Under the pieces are notes generated by a model, which had not been told where the DNA came from, did no database searches, and saw nothing but the letters and a program-made list of their open reading frames with translations. The position numbers were made by a program, and so were the translations under genes. Positions 1 through 12,230 of a DNA stretch of 64,000 bases are shown piece by piece (position 1 is the stretch's first letter; each line of letters begins with the position of its first letter). Origin of the DNA: Pholis gunnellus (taxonomy: Eukaryota; Chordata; Actinopteri; Perciformes; Pholidae); NCBI GenBank assembly GCA_910591455.2, contig OU342821.1, forward strand, positions 9,424,280 through 9,488,279, given 5' to 3'.

Positions 1-722
1 CTACTAATGTGGATTTACCATGAAGAGGAAAAAAGGGCCAACGTGGAATTAATTAAGGAGAAATAGTTGAGAAAGCGCTGGTTTATAAAGGCCGTGGTTT
101 TACAGACCGTTCTAAAGTTTGGGTCTAGTTTTTTTTCCGAGTTTAATGATGAAAATCCGGGCAGAAATAATGGGTATGGAGAATACCGTTAAAGCTTTAT
201 AATCTATTGAGCCAGCACCAATTTAGACTGGCTCCATAATAAGGAATACTTCACCCCCAGAGTGACCGTTTGAATATCAATTACTCACCCCGTGTTACCT
301 TAAATTCTTCAAGAAAACTTAGTTTTGCATTACAGGACGAGGACTTTGACTGCGCGTCAGACGGACGAGGTATGGCTGCGATGTGTGGCATTGTGTAAAG
401 ATGGCTGACACGGGGACATGCGTCTTGTTCAGGATGTGGCTCATCCGCACAGTGAGAGGTATGTGGAGATCGGTGCAAAAGCAATCACTATTAGGGAAAC
501 AATAATAGGCCTGTATTAAACAAACAACCAGAATCGTGCTAAATGTTGTTTGTATTTGCAGGATAATGCATGTGGTTGAAATGCACTCTGCACTCGCTGT
601 GCGTTCAAAGTGCGGTCGGGTTTTTGTTAATGAGACACTTTGATCTCCCCCAGTCGCTATCACTTAGAAATGAGGCAGCACACGGAGGAACCTCTGCAAA
701 GATGAGAGGATGTGGAATACAT

Positions 723-724
<2 letters not shown>

Positions 725-775
<51 letters not shown>
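725..775. repeat. (AC)n microsatellite, 51 bp
   Basis: An uninterrupted AC dinucleotide run of about 25 units. It produces poly-Thr-His or poly-Cys-Val open frames that are artefacts. Confidence 0.99.
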
Positions 776-778
<3 letters not shown>

Positions 779-2047
779 CCAGTGTAACAAACAAACTTTG
801 TTTTTGTTATTCATATTGCAATATTAGTTTTTTAATATCCTGGAAAGAACATAATTTCTTGTTCCCGGTGTCACCGTATTGGTTCCTTTTTGTCTTTTCA
901 TACAATTCACTATTATTATTATTATTATTAATCAAACCACTTCTCGGAATTACACTCGTATGCAGAATACAAAATGATTCGTAAAAGAAGTAATCCTCAA
1001 CAGGTAGAGTGGAAAAAAAAGAAAACGCAGCAAAGTGATTATAGTGATTATGTAACATAATTACATCCCCCATCACTCAGCATACTGCTTCACTAAGAAT
1101 GGCACACTTTAATTATACACTGCTTTTCACAAGGTGGATTTAAAACATACTGTCCCAATACAAAAAGCCTGAACAGGTTGGGATCTGTAGTTGCTAAATA
1201 CTTTGGGCACTTGAAGAGGAAGTGTGATTTTGGTGTCCCTCAGTAGTACGTGACGGCCTTACAGTGCAAAATGTGCGTCTTTATAATGATGGTGTAAATC
1301 ACAAACCCACCCTTGTACGAATGAAGATGTTTAGCCAAAATGCGTAGGGAGCCAGCCATGCAATATTAAATATTAAAAGGGTTTTTATTATACAACCTTC
1401 TTTTTGGATTTGCAAGAGGATTCCCAAGTTGCAGTAAGAAATAATAATAAAAACAAAAATATCTTTCCTTTTATTCCGAAACACTGGACATTATGCAACC
1501 GCTGACAGAAAGCAGTGAGTAGACAGGCGGGGAAGCCATAAAGGGTTATAGGAGCTGCTGCATTCGAGGATATTGCCTCTTAAATTAACTAATGTAGTCG
1601 TCAGTACAGGTGTCAACCTTTTAAGCATCCCAGAATATGCAAAGCAGGAAGTGTCTATCCAGAGTGTAAAGCACACTTTTGAAGTCTTTGAAGAAGCTCC
1701 AAAGCACTCCGCTCCAGTAAACGACTAATCCAGTTTGCATTTCATCCGCACTTCCTTCTTTTTTTATTTTTTTTTTCAAAGGAGGTGAAAATCAATCCAT
1801 ACAAGATTCTCACTTTAGTCCCGCTGTAATTTAATAGTTCTTACATACGCATGCACACGTTTTCAGCGTGCCACACATTGCCAATAGGTATTAAAGTGGG
1901 TATTGAATCACCCGAGGTCTTTTGTTTGTCCTATTCCGCGCTGCATTATCTGAGAAATAAAAAAAGGTTTGCTCCGAAATGTGTGAGCCCTGGCTGGTCG
2001 TCCAGTAATCCTGTACAGCGAGGACTGCAGCAGGTGAACGGCGACAG

Positions 2048-2071
2048 ATATATATATATATATATATATAT
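2048..2071. repeat. (AT)12 microsatellite
   Basis: A perfect alternating AT run of 24 bp, about 340 bp upstream of the candidate promoter block. Confidence 0.97.
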
Positions 2072-2339
2072 GTCTTGTTCTGGTTTCATTCCTCTCTCTT
2101 CCTTCACTCTATTTATTCTTCTTCTACCAGTCTTCTCATTTCTCTTCCTGCCTGTTTGGGCGACGCTTCATATATACTGGCCTGTTTCGGATGGAAAAAT
2201 AAGGGTGACGCTCGGCATGAAGAGGAAGAGAATAGAAACAAACAGTGTGACGGAAAGACAACTGCCAAAAAAACAGCCCTTGAACAAAGCGCTCTGTATT
2301 CGTCCTGCCGTTTCTGATTAAAGTCATCATGGCATCATG

Positions 2340-2850
2340 CAACACATCCGGTCAGAGGGGACGAACTCTCTTCCCCCAACGGGTCAAAGGTCACCCTGCC
2401 GGCCTCTATATAAAGCTCAAATCAGTTTCATCCTCCCCCGCCGGTCGGACAAAACCTTCCTCTGTTTTGTTTCTTCTCTCCGACGAACAGCTGCCGAGTT
2501 CCTCCGGCCCTCGGCCTCATCGCCGAGGAACGAGGAGTCACCGCGGGACGGTTGACCCCCCGCCACCTCGCCGTCTCTCAGAGCGCCGGCCGCGTCGGTG
2601 TTTACATTGTTCTGCGAGGCCGCGGAGGCAGAACCTTTACTCTCCTGTCTGGTGAAAAGGTTACGAGGCGGCGAAGGAGCAATACCAAAGTGGTAGCACT
2701 TCACAGAAGACACGAAACAACCGAACTGAGGAGGTCTAAAGTTTCTTTTTGGCTCACTCCCGCCAGCGTGATGAGAAGTCTTTAAGAGCGGCTCTCGAGC
2801 GATAGAGCGATTAAACGCAAGTATTCTCAGACAGGAGCGAATCAAAGAGG
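2340..2850 (+). promoter_or_regulatory. Candidate TATA promoter and CpG-rich leader
   Basis: A TATATAAAG box sits at 2407-2415, so initiation would be expected near 2437-2440. The following 300 bp are clearly richer in CpG than the surroundings (roughly 2,480-2,700) and contain no ATG until 2770, where the frame closes after four codons. This fits a 5'-UTR exon or a non-coding transcript better than a coding exon. Possible donors such as CTG|GTGAAA near 2651 are weak. A DR1 nuclear-receptor motif lies just upstream. Open frames of 108 codons (plus) and 142 codons (minus) cross the block, but neither shows a recognisable domain and GC-rich DNA favours long open frames. What is visible is the TATA box, DR1 and CpG density; promoter activity is inferred. 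Confidence 0.4.
2381..2393 (+). promoter_or_regulatory. DR1 nuclear-receptor response element
   Basis: GGGTCAAAGGTCA consists of two RGGTCA half-sites in direct repeat separated by one base. This is the textbook DR1 arrangement bound by HNF4, COUP-TF (NR2F), RXR homodimers and PPAR-RXR. It ends 14 bp before the TATA box at 2407, a position where it could directly control initiation. Which receptor acts here cannot be told from sequence. Confidence 0.5.
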
Positions 2851-3865
2851 TTGCTTCTTTTTTCAGTTCTTACATTTCTTCAGATTGTTTGGGCATTTGG
2901 GATTTTGAGTTTTTTTATGTTATTTGTGTGAAACTTCTTTGGGAGCAATTAAAAGGTGTCCTGTGAAGTCTTCTTGTAAACAAACATATTCTTGACGTCC
3001 TTGAGGTCTGACAAACATGCGTTTCCTTCCTCGTTAAACATTTGCAAAGCTCGTTCTTTAAATAATTTAAATAACGGTGCGTTAACGCCGATGTTTGATT
3101 GCTAGCGGTCTTGTGGTGTAAAAGTGGTGCAACATGTATAACGTATACAGCCAGAGTTCATTCAGAACTAAAATCTAAAACAATCTTAATTGTACATATT
3201 GCTTCATATTGACATATTACATGAATGCCACACCATGTCTCTCCTAGAGTGTATTTTTTTGAAGTAAAAAGAAATACGACAAATACTTCTCACTCTTATT
3301 TGTATCTTCTACTCGACTTGAAAATGTCTCAGATGTAAATACTGTATATGTCATTATATTACTGAAAAAGATGTCACACAAAATATATATATATATTCAA
3401 ACAAATACACACAGTCTGATGCGCATAAAAAGACTGTTGTGTTCGAGAAGCATCAAAGCATTAGGCTCCCAAAAAGTGCACAGAGAATCCCCCCCCCCCC
3501 TTCTGTGTCACATCCATCAACACCAAATCTCTCCACGCTCAGATTTCTCCGTAACACCCAGGGAGTGTATGCAATAGCTGCAGCGATGCTATCATTCCTC
3601 CGGAGCAGTGTGAGCGGCTTTTCCATTTCAGATCACCGGCTTATTCGGAGAAATCGCAGACTTAAAAGCATTGAACTGGAAATGATATAACAGGCGGGGC
3701 AATGACGGCCTGTGTGTGTGACTGAGGAGCTCTTACAAAAAAAAAAAAAAGCTGAAACCAACGGCAGACTTCAGCAAACACCATTTCCTGAAGAAATGAA
3801 GGATTTACTATCACCTGTGCACCTGTCTCGCACCTCCTCCACTGTGCCGGATATAAGCAACGGCG

Positions 3866-3915
3866 GGAGAGAGAGAGAGAGAGATTGGTGATAAAACAGA
3901 GGGGGGGGGGGGGGG
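3866..3915. repeat. (GA)n followed by G15 run
   Basis: An uninterrupted GA run at 3866-3884, then about 16 bases of mixed sequence, then 15 consecutive G at 3901-3915. Confidence 0.95.
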
Positions 3916-4212
3916 TGCAGAGCCTTATAAAACATGTTGGATCACACCAATTATGCCGAGGCCTCGATATCCGTTTCCTGTGATGCAGTTCCACCCGTTA
4001 GTGGACGGGACAAGAGAGGCAAGAGTCTCTAGTCAGAGACGGATGAGCCGGACTCCACATCTGTGATTTAACACCCTGCAGATGGACTGGTGTGATCTCC
4101 AACAAGGGTGCTTACAGCCTGTGGAGTGAAAGGACCTGAAGTACCTCAGTGGTGTGACGGTAATCTAGTTCTCAGCGCCGACAAAAAGGGAGATCATCAC
4201 CGACCGGAAATA

Positions 4213-4220
4213 TGACGTCA
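4213..4220. promoter_or_regulatory. Full CRE octamer TGACGTCA
   Basis: A perfect palindromic CREB/ATF site. About one such octamer is expected by chance in 64 kb, fewer with CpG depletion, and a second copy lies at 32156-32163. On its own this is only weak evidence of regulation. Confidence 0.25.
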
Positions 4221-5400
4221 TTCAGTAAATCGATTCTGGACGGACTTTACCTGGTCTGCATTTAAGGAAAGGCCCAAAAACACCAACGAACGGAGCAGCA
4301 GCAAAGCTTTTCTTTTAAAGTTTAAGTTAGATCAGGGAACAACAGAGGTGGAGGACAAGGGAGCAATGAATTAATTTACACTTATTTAGGAGAAGTAGAA
4401 TTGGGATGAGTCGGTCGATTTTTGAATAAGCAGCATGAGAGCAAAGTCAAAAGTCACGATGGCTGATTGCACAATGATTTTTCTATTTGTGAAATATCTT
4501 AACTTTTAATGTTTATCCAACAACTGTCAGATGGATTACAATGAATTTGCTGCACACATTCATTCACTCAGGACAAGAACCTTGGAAATGTTCTTTTTTT
4601 CATTATTATCTGTACTTGGTTTGGTTTATCTCTTGTCTGCAGAGGCGTCGTGCTGCAGAAGCACGCAGAAACAAAAATAAAACATTTACAGTTTACATAA
4701 TCCCGTTGAAATTCATCTACATTTTATTGGTTGCGTAAAGATCCAATCACGAAAGCGTATGTCATGCAAGAGAGCCAATAAAAACAAATGGAATGGTCAA
4801 AGTTGTCATGTTGACATTTAAGGTGGGTCGATTGATTCACGACATCAAAAAAAACAAAAGCATTCCACCTTAAAAGTTGCAGGTAGCCGTCAATAGCTCG
4901 CCGTCTGCACAGCACCTTCCCAGAGTGAATGTTTAGAATGTGGATTGCTCAACAACACAAACAAGTAAATTAAATCCTTCAAAACACAAACTATTTGTGT
5001 TCATTCACTAATTACAACCTACATTCATGGTATCGCCTAATACTACTAATACTACTAATACTACCTCCAGATGTTTGGCTGACTGCTGCGTCATTTTCTC
5101 AACAACTGTTCATAAAGTCTAACATCTGGTTGTGTGGAGAAGTAAAACAAAGGTCAACAACTCACAACGACCCTCATGTCCAAGTGTACGGCAGTTTTTA
5201 TTCATTAAAAATACTTCACTTTATTCTAACCCAGCCTACCCGGGAGGCCCGTTGATGCGCCTGGCGTTCAGCTGGTTAGAGTGTATGATCGGGCGCGTCG
5301 AGTGAGAAGCTGAAACAGTAGTGCTGTGTGTGCACTACGCTGACAGCATGTGTTGACCCACAGGTCACGCTTAATCCAAGATGTTCCAACAGCATTTCTG

Positions 5401-5404
<4 letters not shown>

Positions 5405-5444
<40 letters not shown>
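5405..5444. repeat. (TG)20 microsatellite
   Basis: A perfect 40-bp TG run followed by a short GA tail. Confidence 0.99.
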
Positions 5445-5446
<2 letters not shown>

Positions 5447-6289
5447 AGACATTCACGCTTCCAAGCATGATGTCAGAGAGGGTAAGAAGGACCAGTTGAA
5501 TGGAAAATTGGAGAGAGGAGCGTCTCTCCTGCCTTCATCTAACGGTGTGTGAGCTTTAGAGGACAGAGGCACACAGAGAATAACTGAGGATGGTTGGAGG
5601 GACTGTGCTGCGCCGTGCTGACTGTTCACATCTTTGAACTTCTGGACGAATGTGATTGGGACGCTGGCATTGGTTTTCTTCTTGCTGCGATTATTCACCA
5701 TTAACTGTAAAGCTTAAATTATTAATATTACTTTATTAACAGTGGATCAAATGTGCAACGGCTTTAGCGACTAGCTGGCAGTCACAGTGAGCTAAAACCA
5801 AAGTGCCAGATATTACTTCAACTGCTGTTAACGTTCAACTTTTCCCTTTTATTTAAAATCACATTGCACTTCATTTGCTATCTTTCCGACCATGCCGTCT
5901 TATTCTACCGATTGCCCCGACGCAGCGGCACGTCTAAAGATTCAAACTGAGAGGACAGAAGAGATATGAAGTGAGATAGGAGAGTGACAGAATACTTGAA
6001 CCCCAGCTTCCATCCGTTGTCTTGGGGGGGAAATATACATGAGGTCAAGACAGATGACGAGCAAGATGGATGAGCTCTGTGCCTCGGTCAGGACCCAATG
6101 GGGAATGCAGTTTTATCTGTTTCAGAGAAACTGCTGAAGAAGAGTACGGTACAACAGGCTCCGCAACTGAGCTGCCAAAGAATGATGAAAACAGGAGAAA
6201 AGAATGTTAACAAAAGAGCCCACGTCTACTCTTGATCAACCATCAACTGGTTTCTTTCCTTTTCAGCCATGCTGACAGTATGGCACCAG

Positions 6290-6905
6290 TATGGCAATGT
6301 ATGTCGGTTGGCCCACCAACTACTTGATGGATAACGATGAAATATCAAACAGACATTCATGGTCCCCAGAGGATGAATCCCGCTGATGTTGGAGATCTCC
6401 ACACTTGTCCTGCGGCGCCACCATAATGGTTGACTTCAATGGTTCAGAGTGTAATATCTCAACAACTATTGCGTGGATTGTCATCTAATTTACAACAGAT
6501 ATTCAAGGTCCCCAGAGGACTCATTCTGATGACTTCGGTGATCCTATGACTATTCCTCCAGCACCACCAAAGGGTCAAACTTTTCACTTGTGCAGTGATA
6601 TATCTAAATCCCATGACCTTTCCCGCTGGTGGCCCCACGATGTTGACATTTTTGCATTAAAAAAAAATATCTCAACAACTATTGGGAGGGGTTTGATGTG
6701 GAATTTGGTTCACATTTATGGTCCCCAGAGGATCAGCTGTGATTGGATGCCCTGACCTTTCATCTAGCACCATAATCTGGGAACATTTTTATTTTGTGCT
6801 TTGGTTTATGACCAAATCAGCATGCTGGTGTGGGCATTTAACTCACGTACGGATTCAGAGAGCCACTGCCATGTGGCTGTAGACCCTTACTTAGGCTTGT
6901 TTGTC
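6290..6905 (+). repeat. Teleost interspersed repeat with 213-bp internal period
   Basis: GGTCCCCAGAGGA occurs at 6361, 6507 and 6720, and AATATCTCAACAACTATT occurs at 6453 and 6666. The last two copies of the first motif and both copies of the second are each spaced exactly 213 bp apart, so the block is a decayed direct repeat. The first unit is shorter by about 67 bp. The wording of the units (tctcaacaactattg, ggtttatgaccaaat, ggctgtagaccctta) matches a repeat family I know from many teleost genomes, where it ends in sequence like that at about 6860-6900. It has no coding capacity. Class is uncertain; it behaves like a non-autonomous interspersed repeat built of tandem modules. Confidence 0.75.
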
Positions 6906-9060
6906 CAACTAGTTGCTGCAGGTCACAGATTCAACTGCTCTCCACAGTAACTTCACATCCGACATATTCACGGAAATGTTGTGGGCAAACCTTGAAACCT
7001 TCATAAGCCGTGCGTACGCATCTCACTGACACATGAACTCTAAGTATTACTTGAGTTCTGCCAGAAGTTTTTGGGGAATTTGAAGCATTTTTGAAAGAGT
7101 GGGGTCACGTTATTTTTGTGCAGTGCACTCTGTCAATCCACGTCACCCATCAGCATGTAAATCTTATTGAGATACAAGGAAAACTGTCAATCTGATGTCT
7201 GAAATGCTGATGCGAGTGCTGCCCTGGGGACACGTTAAGACTCCACATAAAAATTGAAGTAGGCAACAAAAAGTGTTAATGCCTGTCTAACCATGATCCG
7301 TCTTTTTGCACCTTTCCATCATTCCTCTGCTCAAAAATAGTAAAGTCTCTGTCTCGATGTCTCACAGGCCCATTTTAGAAAAAGGTATGAGTGATGTAAC
7401 AGATTTAAATAGAATAAGGAACATTCTTGAAAGCAAACTTTGGTGGCTGACGACAATGGAGTGGTCCTCCAGTTTCAATAGATTTAAAAAACCTCCCCCC
7501 CCACCCCCATCTCTGTCAGTAAGAACAGCCAGATGTGCAAACGCATTTTTGTTTCACTCTCTAAACTCCCGACACATTTGCATTTGACACGAGCACACAC
7601 CGATTCTCATTCACCAAACTTTTTCTTGCACTCTTCTTACTTTTGAGGAAAGTGTCAACAAATAACCTGCGTGGGATTAAATAAATGTGTGTGGGATCCT
7701 AAATTTCGTGCATAGACCCGGTGAAGAATGTTGACTGTTTGACAAAAACAGCATTCGATTCGGGTAAACACACTTTATATAACTATGCTGAGCACATGCA
7801 GATCTTGAAAACAAAGGGAATGCCGACTCCTACATCTTAGATTGTAGTTTAAAGAAGTCGCTTCTCAAAGATCTTTTTCCAATAATGTTTCAGAAAAAGA
7901 AGAAAGCACGGTAAGGGCAGCAAAGCCCCCGTACGGTAGATAAAATAAAGCGAGAAATAGTTTGATGTGAAATAGAACGGGGAACAAAGGGATGCACAGG
8001 AGTGACGCAGCCTGTGGGCAGCAGATTGAGAGAAAGGCACTACTGGCTCTGAAAGGGACAAACACAATGGAGGAATTATGGGGAATAGACATCAATGTCA
8101 AAAAGCCTTGCAGGAAAGTATATGCTGGTATTGGCAATTTCACATGAATATTAAATACTAATGTGCATGATAATAAGCACACTTATCAAAGCTCTGGCAA
8201 GTTTAATACAGACTGGACTTTGTGAGATGTTCATCATTCATCATCAGGATCTTCTTCTCCTTTAGTTTGAATCCTTCAGCAACTATAAGTCATGTTGCAG
8301 CCTAAAATGTTTTTAAAAAAGGTATTTTGCACTATGAACAAATATTGCACCGTTTCTCTCGACTGTTATTTACTCAAATACACTTGTTTCCTTTTACCGT
8401 GATATGAAAATGATAAACTTATTTAAGAAAGGTCACGTAAAGTGCAAAACGAGTGGGCAAGCCAGATTCCGCTCAGAGGCATCATAGCTTAAGAGTGCAT
8501 CTTGCCATCATAAGTTCCTCCTAACTACTTCAGGATTTCGTAGTTAATGCTATAGATTCAAGCCAGGAGGCAGGTGGAGTTCACACCCATCAACGCAATC
8601 CCTCCGAATGCGCGCCATCCCCTCATCCATCTCCAGTGAGTTGACCTTCTCCCTTTTTCCTGCGAGACTTGTAGATCAAATTTTTAAATCAAACCAATTC
8701 TTTATTCATCAGTTGCAAAGTTTCCCGCTGATGCAGCGTTACCGGTGTGGGGATGTATTTGAATGATTTGTGCTTCTCCGGAGCTCTAATGCCACTTGCT
8801 TTCCGGATCCAATCTTCAGATGATATGATCGCTGTGGCCTATTTCTTTTTTCTTTGTTCTGTTGCAGGAACAGTGGTGTAGTTTTTGGATCTTTTTGCCA
8901 AAACTTGAGATGCCAGATTTGTTGCCGTCTACATGCTACGGACATCTGCCGCTATTACTTGGGGCTTACCGGGCCGGTGACTGAAGCTAATTGCAAATTG
9001 TTTGGCACGCTCTCGGAATCTCAGATGAAGTGTGGTGTTTTTGTTTCTAAGTGAATGGGG
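6906..9060. other. Non-coding stretch
   Basis: Ordinary AT-rich sequence with no supported gene. Open frames of 70-105 codons around 7,850-8,180 (minus) and 7,306-7,587 (plus) show no domain or splice context. Confidence 0.55.
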
Positions 9061-9215
9061 AATGGGGGAAAAATGCACTTGTACTTGAATAGCGCCTTCC
9101 CAGTCTTCCGACCGCTCAAAGCGCTTTTAACACTACACGTCGTTCACATGATTTTCTTTTCAGTGTTATGTAAACGCAGACACCGCTGCTCTACCAGCTA
9201 CTGTAAAATGGGCAT
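9061..9215. repeat. Fragment of a teleost interspersed repeat
   Basis: The core wording (tgaatagcgccttcccagtc, gaccgctcaaagcgctttt, followed by a cgttcacatga-like stretch) matches a very common fish repeat whose consensus reads 'atagcgctt... gaccgctcaaagcgcttta... cattcaccca'. This copy is diverged and truncated. Family class is not assigned. Confidence 0.55.
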
Positions 9216-9228
9216 CAACACCGAACTT

Positions 9229-9275
9229 AAAAAAAAAAAAGAAGATATATATAAATAAATAAATAAATAAATAAA
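9229..9275. repeat. A-run and (TAAA)n
   Basis: An A12 run followed by an AT stretch and about six ATAA units, ending at 9275. It could be the A-rich tail of the adjacent repeat fragment. Confidence 0.8.
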
Positions 9276-11024
9276 GCAATACCTCCCGTGTAGGCGGATT
9301 GGAACACGATCAACCTTTTACTTTCTGAATTACAAAATCTCTGATAATGGGTTTGCTGGAACAATACATAGATTGGGTTTTGGAGTGTGCTTAGCCACAT
9401 GAAGCGAACGTTACGCTGGGGGGGTGCATGTACAGAGAAAGCTCATTGTAAGCAGAACACACACACACTGAATCTGATATATTGAAGTCATTATCTAGTA
9501 AAATGTAGGTATTAGAGATGATACATATAAGCTTTTATGTCCCTTTACAAGCGAACACCAGAGAGCAAATAATCACCATCACCACAGCGGGTATCTGCCC
9601 TCCAGTGAGTAAAAATGGCAAATTGGGTAATTTAAATTATATATTTTTTTATTTGTGTGTCTACCCTGGGCCATACTGTATATTCATTATTGATATGGTG
9701 ATGCGAGACTGGATATCATCGAGGATTTTACTTTAAAACAGCACTTTTTGTGCGCTCCATTCTACTGCGGGAGTTGCAACTAACAGAATCCAATCTTTAC
9801 GTAACGCTGTTACAGTTGATCTGACTTCATTGAAGCCGCAGGAGGCATCGAGCCACGAGACCACATTGGATAAGGAGCTGTCGATGAGGTGGACATCGTT
9901 GGCCGAGCTAGAGCAGTATCACTGTCCTGAGGGGGGCTCAGAAACAGATGGTTTCCTTGGGTGGAAAGCGTCGGCCGAGCACTTCTTTGCTCATTTCTTG
10001 GATTCTCGGTTGAGAGCGGTCGGTGGACTCTTTGGCCTTTTGTACAACAGTACCGTAGCTGTAGTTTGACCACGGTGGAAGTGCAGCGTCTGGCACACAC
10101 ACAAGGACTCTCGCAGAGGTGGAGGAGCCGCACACTGATGATAATAGATTGGTCTCCTCCCATGACGAAGTGCTGGAAGTGAGCCCAACACGTTCACGGC
10201 TGTGCTGTTGATTTACAGCTGAAAGACGACAGAAATCAACTCGAGCGCTTGAGCTTATGTCAGATCGCCGCATTGCCAAGTGGGTCACCTCACGACACTG
10301 AGGCCGGGAGGGTTGTGCCAGAAGCGAACTGTACCAGACGTTACACACGCGGTACAATCGGTACTTTACAGAAGTAGTCCTGTGGTGCAGCAGAGCCAGC
10401 TGCTGCTTTATGTAGCGTCTGAAAAAGATGCCGCAAATACAAATATCTGTTTTTTCATTTCCTCCCAGCAGCAAAGAGGACAGTCATTTTCTTTCTTCTC
10501 CTTTTCTCCGACTTTTATTCCTCTTCACCACGCGCTGAGTTTAGTCATATATAACGCCCTCGGGATGGCACAGAACATCAAGAGCAACCTGGCACATTCG
10601 CAAGCCTATACTGAATGAGTAAAAAATAAGCACATGGCTCAGAGTTAAAACAAACAGAAAGAAATATGAAATAAGCTGGAGACCCAAAAATACAGAGCGC
10701 CAAGGTTGGCGCCAGTGAATCAATGTTTATCGTCCTCTTTGCCAAGGAAGTATATTTTGTCAGAAGACCGTGATGAAGACGCTGTGCTCGTATAATTTTA
10801 CTATAATCTCAGCCCGGGTATGAATGACACAACAATTTAGAAGTCATGTAGCGTGCAAAAACAACGCCATGCTCGCTTTCTTTGCACCATGTAATCTGTA
10901 CCGACTGCAATTTAAAACCCATACGTGTGAATACGCCACGCTCAGAGCAAGTTAACGTAGTATAACAAGTGACAAAGACTGCTAATGCCGGGTGGGAGGG
11001 TGAGACAAAAAACACGGCAAGAGT
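9276..11024. other. Non-coding stretch with a two-strand open block
   Basis: At about 9,830-10,070 long frames are open on both strands: 79 codons on plus (stop at 10,067-10,069), and on minus two overlapping frames of 117 and 178 codons. The plus frame shows two similar short motifs (GTTGGCCGAGC and GTCGGCCGAGC). The minus frames are Ser/Pro-rich. No domain, start context or splice structure decides between them. An open frame of 178 codons is about what chance gives once in 64 kb. Confidence 0.4.
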
Positions 11025-11270
11025 CTGGCATTTGAGACCGCTGTTCGTGTCCCAGTGTGTTTATGTACTTACGTTAAGTTGTTTGCGGTTTACTTGGTTT
11101 ACATACTTATTTTAAGCCCAACCATTATATTTTTCCTAAACCAGACTAAGTGAGAAAACTGTGGCTCCTTCACGGTAGTGACGCGGCGTAAAATGACACA
11201 CGAAATGTCCTTAATATGCGGCGTGCTATTTATGCACCTTTTCTCGTGAGATCAGGGATGCAACTCACAT
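11025..11270. repeat. Teleost interspersed repeat relic
   Basis: The series of short phrases (tttattttaagcccaaccat, atttttcctaaacc, aaatgacacacgaaatgtcc, tttctcgtgagatcaggg) matches in order a repeat I know from perciform-type fish genomes. It is diverged and non-coding. Confidence 0.55.
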
Positions 11271-11936
11271 CTTTTTCAATTATTGATCCATCAATTCAGT
11301 TCTCCTAATATTCCCGGTCACCCACACTAACCCCAACCGCCCTCATCCAGCACAGCCAATGAACGAAGAGCCTCTGAATTAAGTGTGTCTACACCTTACA
11401 GGCTGTTAATGGAAAAGGGTACACGTTGTTCAATCAAGACGGGACCTAAACTATCGATTATCAGATATGTCGCAGCGCTACACTACATGCAGTGGACTGA
11501 CAGCCGAGGAGTGACACGTAATGATATTAATCTGTCGGATTCAAAGCAGATGGCACTCGCATCCCCCCCCTCCCTGCCTGCTGAAGCACTCAATCACCTC
11601 ATCAGACGAGTACTTCCATCTAATGTGCTTATAATGGAACACATGGCTGACTTGTTGTAAGGGTCCGTTCTGCTGGATGTGCTATAGCTTTAACACCCCC
11701 GGTTTCCACTCGCAGCCCAAATGTCAATGTTTAATTACACATATCCAACTCTCAGATATAACTCAAATATTATTTAATTTAGGGAAGCCACGTGAAGCAA
11801 CAACGTGTGCGTGTGTGCATCTGAGAGTGAGAGTGAGACAGCGAGGATTAAAAATACGGCTGGTAAGTGAATCATTTAATCCCTGGTTTAGAGACAGCTG
11901 GTTCCTACGAAGAGCTGAGACAACTGTCGTCTGCTG

Positions 11937-12230
11937 ACAGAGAGAGAGAACAAGACAGAGAGAGAGAGAACAAGACAGAGAGAGAGAGACACACACAAAG
12001 TGAAAGAGAAGGAGGGGGAGAGAGAGAGACAGAGTGAAAGAAGGAGGGAGAGATTCAAATTGGTACCTCTCCCCTCCTAGATCGTCCGACGCTAAGTGAC
12101 CTAGACGTGCCTGGTTAATGGAGGCTGCCATTTGTTCAATCCTGTTAAATATGGAGCAGCGAGAGGAGGGAAGGATGGAGGCATTGATGGAGGGCTGGTA
12201 ATGGAGGGAGAAGGCGGCAGCGCTGGAGGT
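11937..12230. repeat. Purine-rich (GA)n belt
   Basis: The first 117 bp are almost pure purine on the plus strand, with a short ACAGAGAGAGAGAACAAG unit repeated in tandem and two further GA runs. The following 170 bp remain G/A-biased with many GGAGG and GGATGG words. A 191-codon minus-strand frame across it is a translated repeat (Ser-Leu runs), not a gene. Confidence 0.9.

Larger units (their letters stand above)
1..2339. other. Non-coding stretch
   Basis: I see no gene here. Open frames on both strands are short and low-complexity or interrupted. The stretch holds a (CA)n at 725-775, a (TTA)n run of about 21 bp at 911-931 and an (AT)12 at 2048-2071. A CAG|GTGAAC near 2030 would be a reasonable splice donor, but no exon can be defined around it. 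Confidence 0.6.
2851..6289. other. Non-coding stretch
   Basis: No gene is supported. It holds a C12 run at 3489-3500, an A14 run at 3737-3750, a (GA)n followed closely by a G15 run at 3866-3915, a full CRE octamer at 4213-4220, a three-copy 9-bp repeat (AATACTACT-type) at about 5037-5064 and a (TG)20 at 5405-5444. A GTTCAGCTGGTTAGAG stretch near 5268 resembles a tRNA A box, but no tRNA can be folded around it. Confidence 0.55.

Noticed and set aside
2417..2845. A 142-codon minus-strand frame across the CpG-rich block
   Set aside because: CpG-rich DNA favours long open frames. The protein has no recognisable domain and the promoter signals point the other way.
5262..5310. tRNA A-box-like GTTCAGCTGGTTAGAG
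   Set aside because: No matching B box at the right distance and no acceptor stem; at most a decayed SINE head.
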